Of a DNA stretch of 64,000 nucleotides, positions 62,679-64,000 are shown piece by piece. Position numbers and translations under genes: made by a program. Numbering within the stretch: the first letter of the stretch is position 1; each line of letters opens with the position of its first letter. The DNA is from JAWXBT01 sp964523015 (GTDB lineage: Bacteria > Bdellovibrionota_C > UBA2361 > J135). Under the pieces are notes generated by a model. That model saw only the letters and a list, made by a program, of their open reading frames with translations, did no database searches and was not told where the DNA came from. The DNA lies in assembly GCA_964523015.1 (NCBI GenBank), contig CAZFXN010000002.1, positions 1-64,000 of the forward strand. Reading direction: 5' to 3'.

Positions 62679-62876
62679 TTATCTATTATCAGTAGCGTCT
62701 TCAATATTATCTCCTGCGTCATCAATCGCCTCTTTCGCTTGATCAACAGTATTATCAATTTTTTCACCTGATCTCTCAAACGGTCCATCCTTATTGTTAC
62801 AACCAACAATAGTTGACATCAAAGCAGAGATTAAAACTAAACTAGTTACACCTCGTAACGTCGTGGCTAATATCAT
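62679..62876 (-). CDS. Small putative lipoprotein
   Basis: The 65-residue protein has a hydrophobic signal and lipobox-like STIVGC (Cys about 26). A short acidic helix with a DQAKEAIDDAGDNIEDA pattern follows, like entericidin/YtfJ-type small lipoproteins. No family is certain. It belongs to the stress-type envelope cluster. Confidence 0.72.
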   Translation of the reverse strand: MILATTLRGVTSLVLISALMSTIVGCNNKDGPFERSGEKIDNTVDQAKEAIDDAGDNIEDATDNR

Positions 62877-62950
62877 ATCAATCCAAATAAATGTTAAATT
62901 ACTAGAAACATTAAGAAATCATAATTACTATAAGGCATTATTATTATCTA

Positions 62951-62962
62951 TGATCTTCATCA
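62951..62962. promoter_or_regulatory. TGAT-N4-ATCA palindrome upstream of the small lipoprotein gene
   Basis: TGATCTTCATCA fits the spacing of CRP/FNR-family operators (half-sites TGAT and ATCA, 4-bp spacer). It lies 75 bp upstream of the start at 62876. Confidence 0.4.
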
Positions 62963-62969
62963 TGCGAAA

Positions 62970-63293
62970 TTAGACTATCTTGCTAGACTTCGAGAACCAT
63001 AGTCCCAAAGCAACACCTACTCCAACTCCAAGCAGAAGTGACTTTGTTGGTGAAGTTTTTATATACTCCTCCACAGATTTTTTATAGTCGTCAAAGGTAT
63101 CTCCAACTTGAGAAATAGACTCAGCGCCTTTTTCACGTAGCTCTTGGATCGAATCCTTAGCTACTTGCTTTACCACTGGGCCCATCTCCTTTACTTCATT
63201 CTTTATCTGCTCTGCGCGGTGCAGCAGATCCTCACGTGCCTCACCAACAACATTAGCATGAGGAACTTCTTTTCTATTACTAGTTTGTACCAT
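62970..63293 (-). CDS. DUF883/ElaB-like membrane-anchored protein
   Basis: I choose ATG at 63293 because AAGGAGA lies 7 bp upstream. The longer frame to 63311 has no such site. The ~107-residue protein is a long amphipathic helix followed by one C-terminal membrane helix (LLLGVGVGVALGLWF), the DUF883 (ElaB/YgaM/YqjD) layout. E. coli relatives bind ribosomes at the membrane in stationary phase. The neighbours suggest a shared stress role. Confidence 0.82.
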   Translation of the reverse strand: MVQTSNRKEVPHANVVGEAREDLLHRAEQIKNEVKEMGPVVKQVAKDSIQELREKGAESISQVGDTFDDYKKSVEEYIKTSPTKSLLLGVGVGVALGLWFSKSSKIV

Positions 63294-63323
63294 TTGTAAT
63301 CTCCTTAACATGTTAGATCTGAT

Positions 63324-63360
63324 CTAATCAGTGAAAGATTTATATCTCTCACCGATTAGA
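63324..63360 (-). terminator. Stem-loop after the peptidoglycan-binding gene
   Basis: CTAATCAGTGA pairs with the TCACCGATTAG segment (few mismatches). There is no U-run on the minus strand, so it may be a weak terminator or a leader structure before the DUF883 gene. Its left arm also forms the palindrome CTGAT-CTA-ATCAG (63319-63331). Confidence 0.4.
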
Positions 63361-63366
63361 TTATGA

Positions 63367-63753
63367 TTATTTAATTCCTAATTTAGCTTTTGTTTGATTA
63401 TCAATTTGACCCGTAATTTCTAGTCCATTACTTCTCTGAAAATTACGCAGGGCTTGTTGAGTTGAGGCATCTAATTGACCATCAACTTCCATTTCAGCAC
63501 CGAGAGATCTCAAGGCACCTTGAACATTCTTTATCTCCTGTGTTGACGATTCATTAAAACGAGCACGAGGAGCGCTCTCATCCCTTTTCATTGGGCGACC
63601 GTTCCGCATGTCGTCGCCAGCATGGCGATCAGTTATTTGATAGGCTCGATCAGATCGTGTTGGCGATCTTTTATTAACATCATCCGCATATGCAAAACTG
63701 GCGACATACACAGAGACAGTTAAAGTAATTAACAAATACAGTTTAGCTTTCAT
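63367..63753 (-). CDS. Secreted peptidoglycan-binding domain protein
   Basis: The 128-residue protein has a signal peptide (about 1-23, ending AYADD). A charged, disordered segment follows (24-70), then a C-terminal PG_binding_1 domain (about 72-128: QGALRSLGAEMEVDGQLDASTQQALRNFQ). AAGGA lies upstream of ATG. It is likely periplasmic, attached to the cell wall. It is the first gene of the small stress cluster. Confidence 0.88.
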   Translation of the reverse strand: MKAKLYLLITLTVSVYVASFAYADDVNKRSPTRSDRAYQITDRHAGDDMRNGRPMKRDESAPRARFNESSTQEIKNVQGALRSLGAEMEVDGQLDASTQQALRNFQRSNGLEITGQIDNQTKAKLGIK

Positions 63754-63819
63754 AAAATGTTCCTTATATTTTACAATAATAAAGTTAATTGACTTCTCGA
63801 TATTTATATTACACTAGTA

Positions 63820-63857
63820 AATTCTTTATCTATGATTCGGATCATAGATAAAGAATT
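63820..63857. repeat. Perfect 17-bp palindromic hairpin
   Basis: AATTCTTTATCTATGAT (63820-63836) pairs perfectly with ATCATAGATAAAGAATT (63841-63857) over the 4-base loop TCGG. The core TGATTCGGATCA (63833-63844) fits the TGAT-N4-ATCA operator pattern. It is 67-104 bp upstream of the start at 63753. Confidence 0.85.
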
Positions 63858-63945
63858 GAGAGCCTCGCCATTTTCCTTAATTAAATTCTCATGAGCTTTA
63901 TTAATTTTATTTTGACCTTCTCTTTCTACTTTTTCCAAATTCAAA

Positions 63946-63957
63946 TGATCTAAATCA
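63946..63957. promoter_or_regulatory. Second TGAT-N4-ATCA site upstream of the peptidoglycan-binding gene
   Basis: TGATCTAAATCA is a perfect match to the spacing seen at 62951 and 63833. It is about 190 bp upstream of the gene start. A regulator of the CRP/FNR superfamily would fit, but none is encoded in the window. Confidence 0.4.
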
Positions 63958-64000
63958 TCTGGTAGATTTTATAGAAGACCCAACATCACATTTCAAGTTT

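Noticed and set aside
1..64000. tRNA genes or CRISPR arrays
   Set aside because: No tRNA T-arm context outside genes and no regularly spaced repeats with spacers were seen. The tandem repeats have no spacers.

Overview
The window reads as a scaffold from an uncultivated Gram-negative bacterium with an AT-rich genome (roughly 38-40% GC by eye). LpxD, two outer-membrane beta-barrel proteins, LolA-like and FtsX-type envelope proteins and Tat components point to a double membrane. A tal-zwf-opcA-pgl operon, several GT-C membrane glycosyltransferases, and a probable ETF:quinone oxidoreductase beside an acyl-CoA dehydrogenase suggest a deep-branching or deltaproteobacteria-like lineage, but I cannot assign a phylum from this window. 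A run of exactly 100 N inside tatC shows it is a draft, probably metagenomic, scaffold. I saw no rRNA, tRNA, CRISPR array or intact transposon.

Layout. 0-8 kb (minus strand): the conserved rpsB-tsf-pyrH-frr-uppS-cdsA-dxr-rseP-tsaB cluster behind a sigma70-like promoter. 8.2-9.9 kb: a GC-rich foreign-looking segment with one secreted/anchored protein gene and a strong terminator. 10-12.3 kb: purB-purS-purQ. 12.3-15.9 kb: an MBL-fold hydrolase gene whose 3' end is duplicated 2.8 kb away, bracketing two GT-C membrane proteins. 16-24.3 kb: a PanE-like reductase, a GT-C glycosyltransferase, an acyl-CoA dehydrogenase and the oxidative pentose phosphate operon. 24.3-29.6 kb: a gene-poor accessory region with small ORFs, a dual-specificity phosphatase, a 247-bp direct repeat flanking an IS256-family remnant, a frameshifted DUF4143 ATPase and a glutaredoxin-like gene. 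29.6-37.4 kb: an outer-membrane protein, a GT-C protein and a five-gene LolA-like/FtsX/ABC/beta-barrel operon. 37.5-40 kb: apt-tatA-tatC-srkA. 40-48.8 kb: a DUF4397 lipoprotein, a candidate small RNA, ilvA, lpxD, a solute-binding/VWA lipoprotein, coaX-birA-nadC and an AI-2E-type permease. 49-55.7 kb: dnaE, a degenerate PHP protein, an Ala/Pro-rich protein and a CNNM/CorC protein. 56-59.6 kb: the Fe-S oxidoreductase and a DUF4394 protein. 59.7-64 kb: a phospholipid methyltransferase, PLD and EEP operon, followed by small stress-type envelope genes with repeated TGAT-N4-ATCA sites upstream.

The main unusual themes are: two separate loci where cargo of about 2.6-2.8 kb is bracketed by direct copies of the 3' end of a neighbouring gene; a possible trans-envelope export system at 32-37 kb; a candidate sRNA with a near-perfect terminator at 40.9-41.06 kb; clustered CRP/FNR-like palindromes at 62.6-64 kb; and many short in-frame tandem duplications in otherwise ordinary genes.
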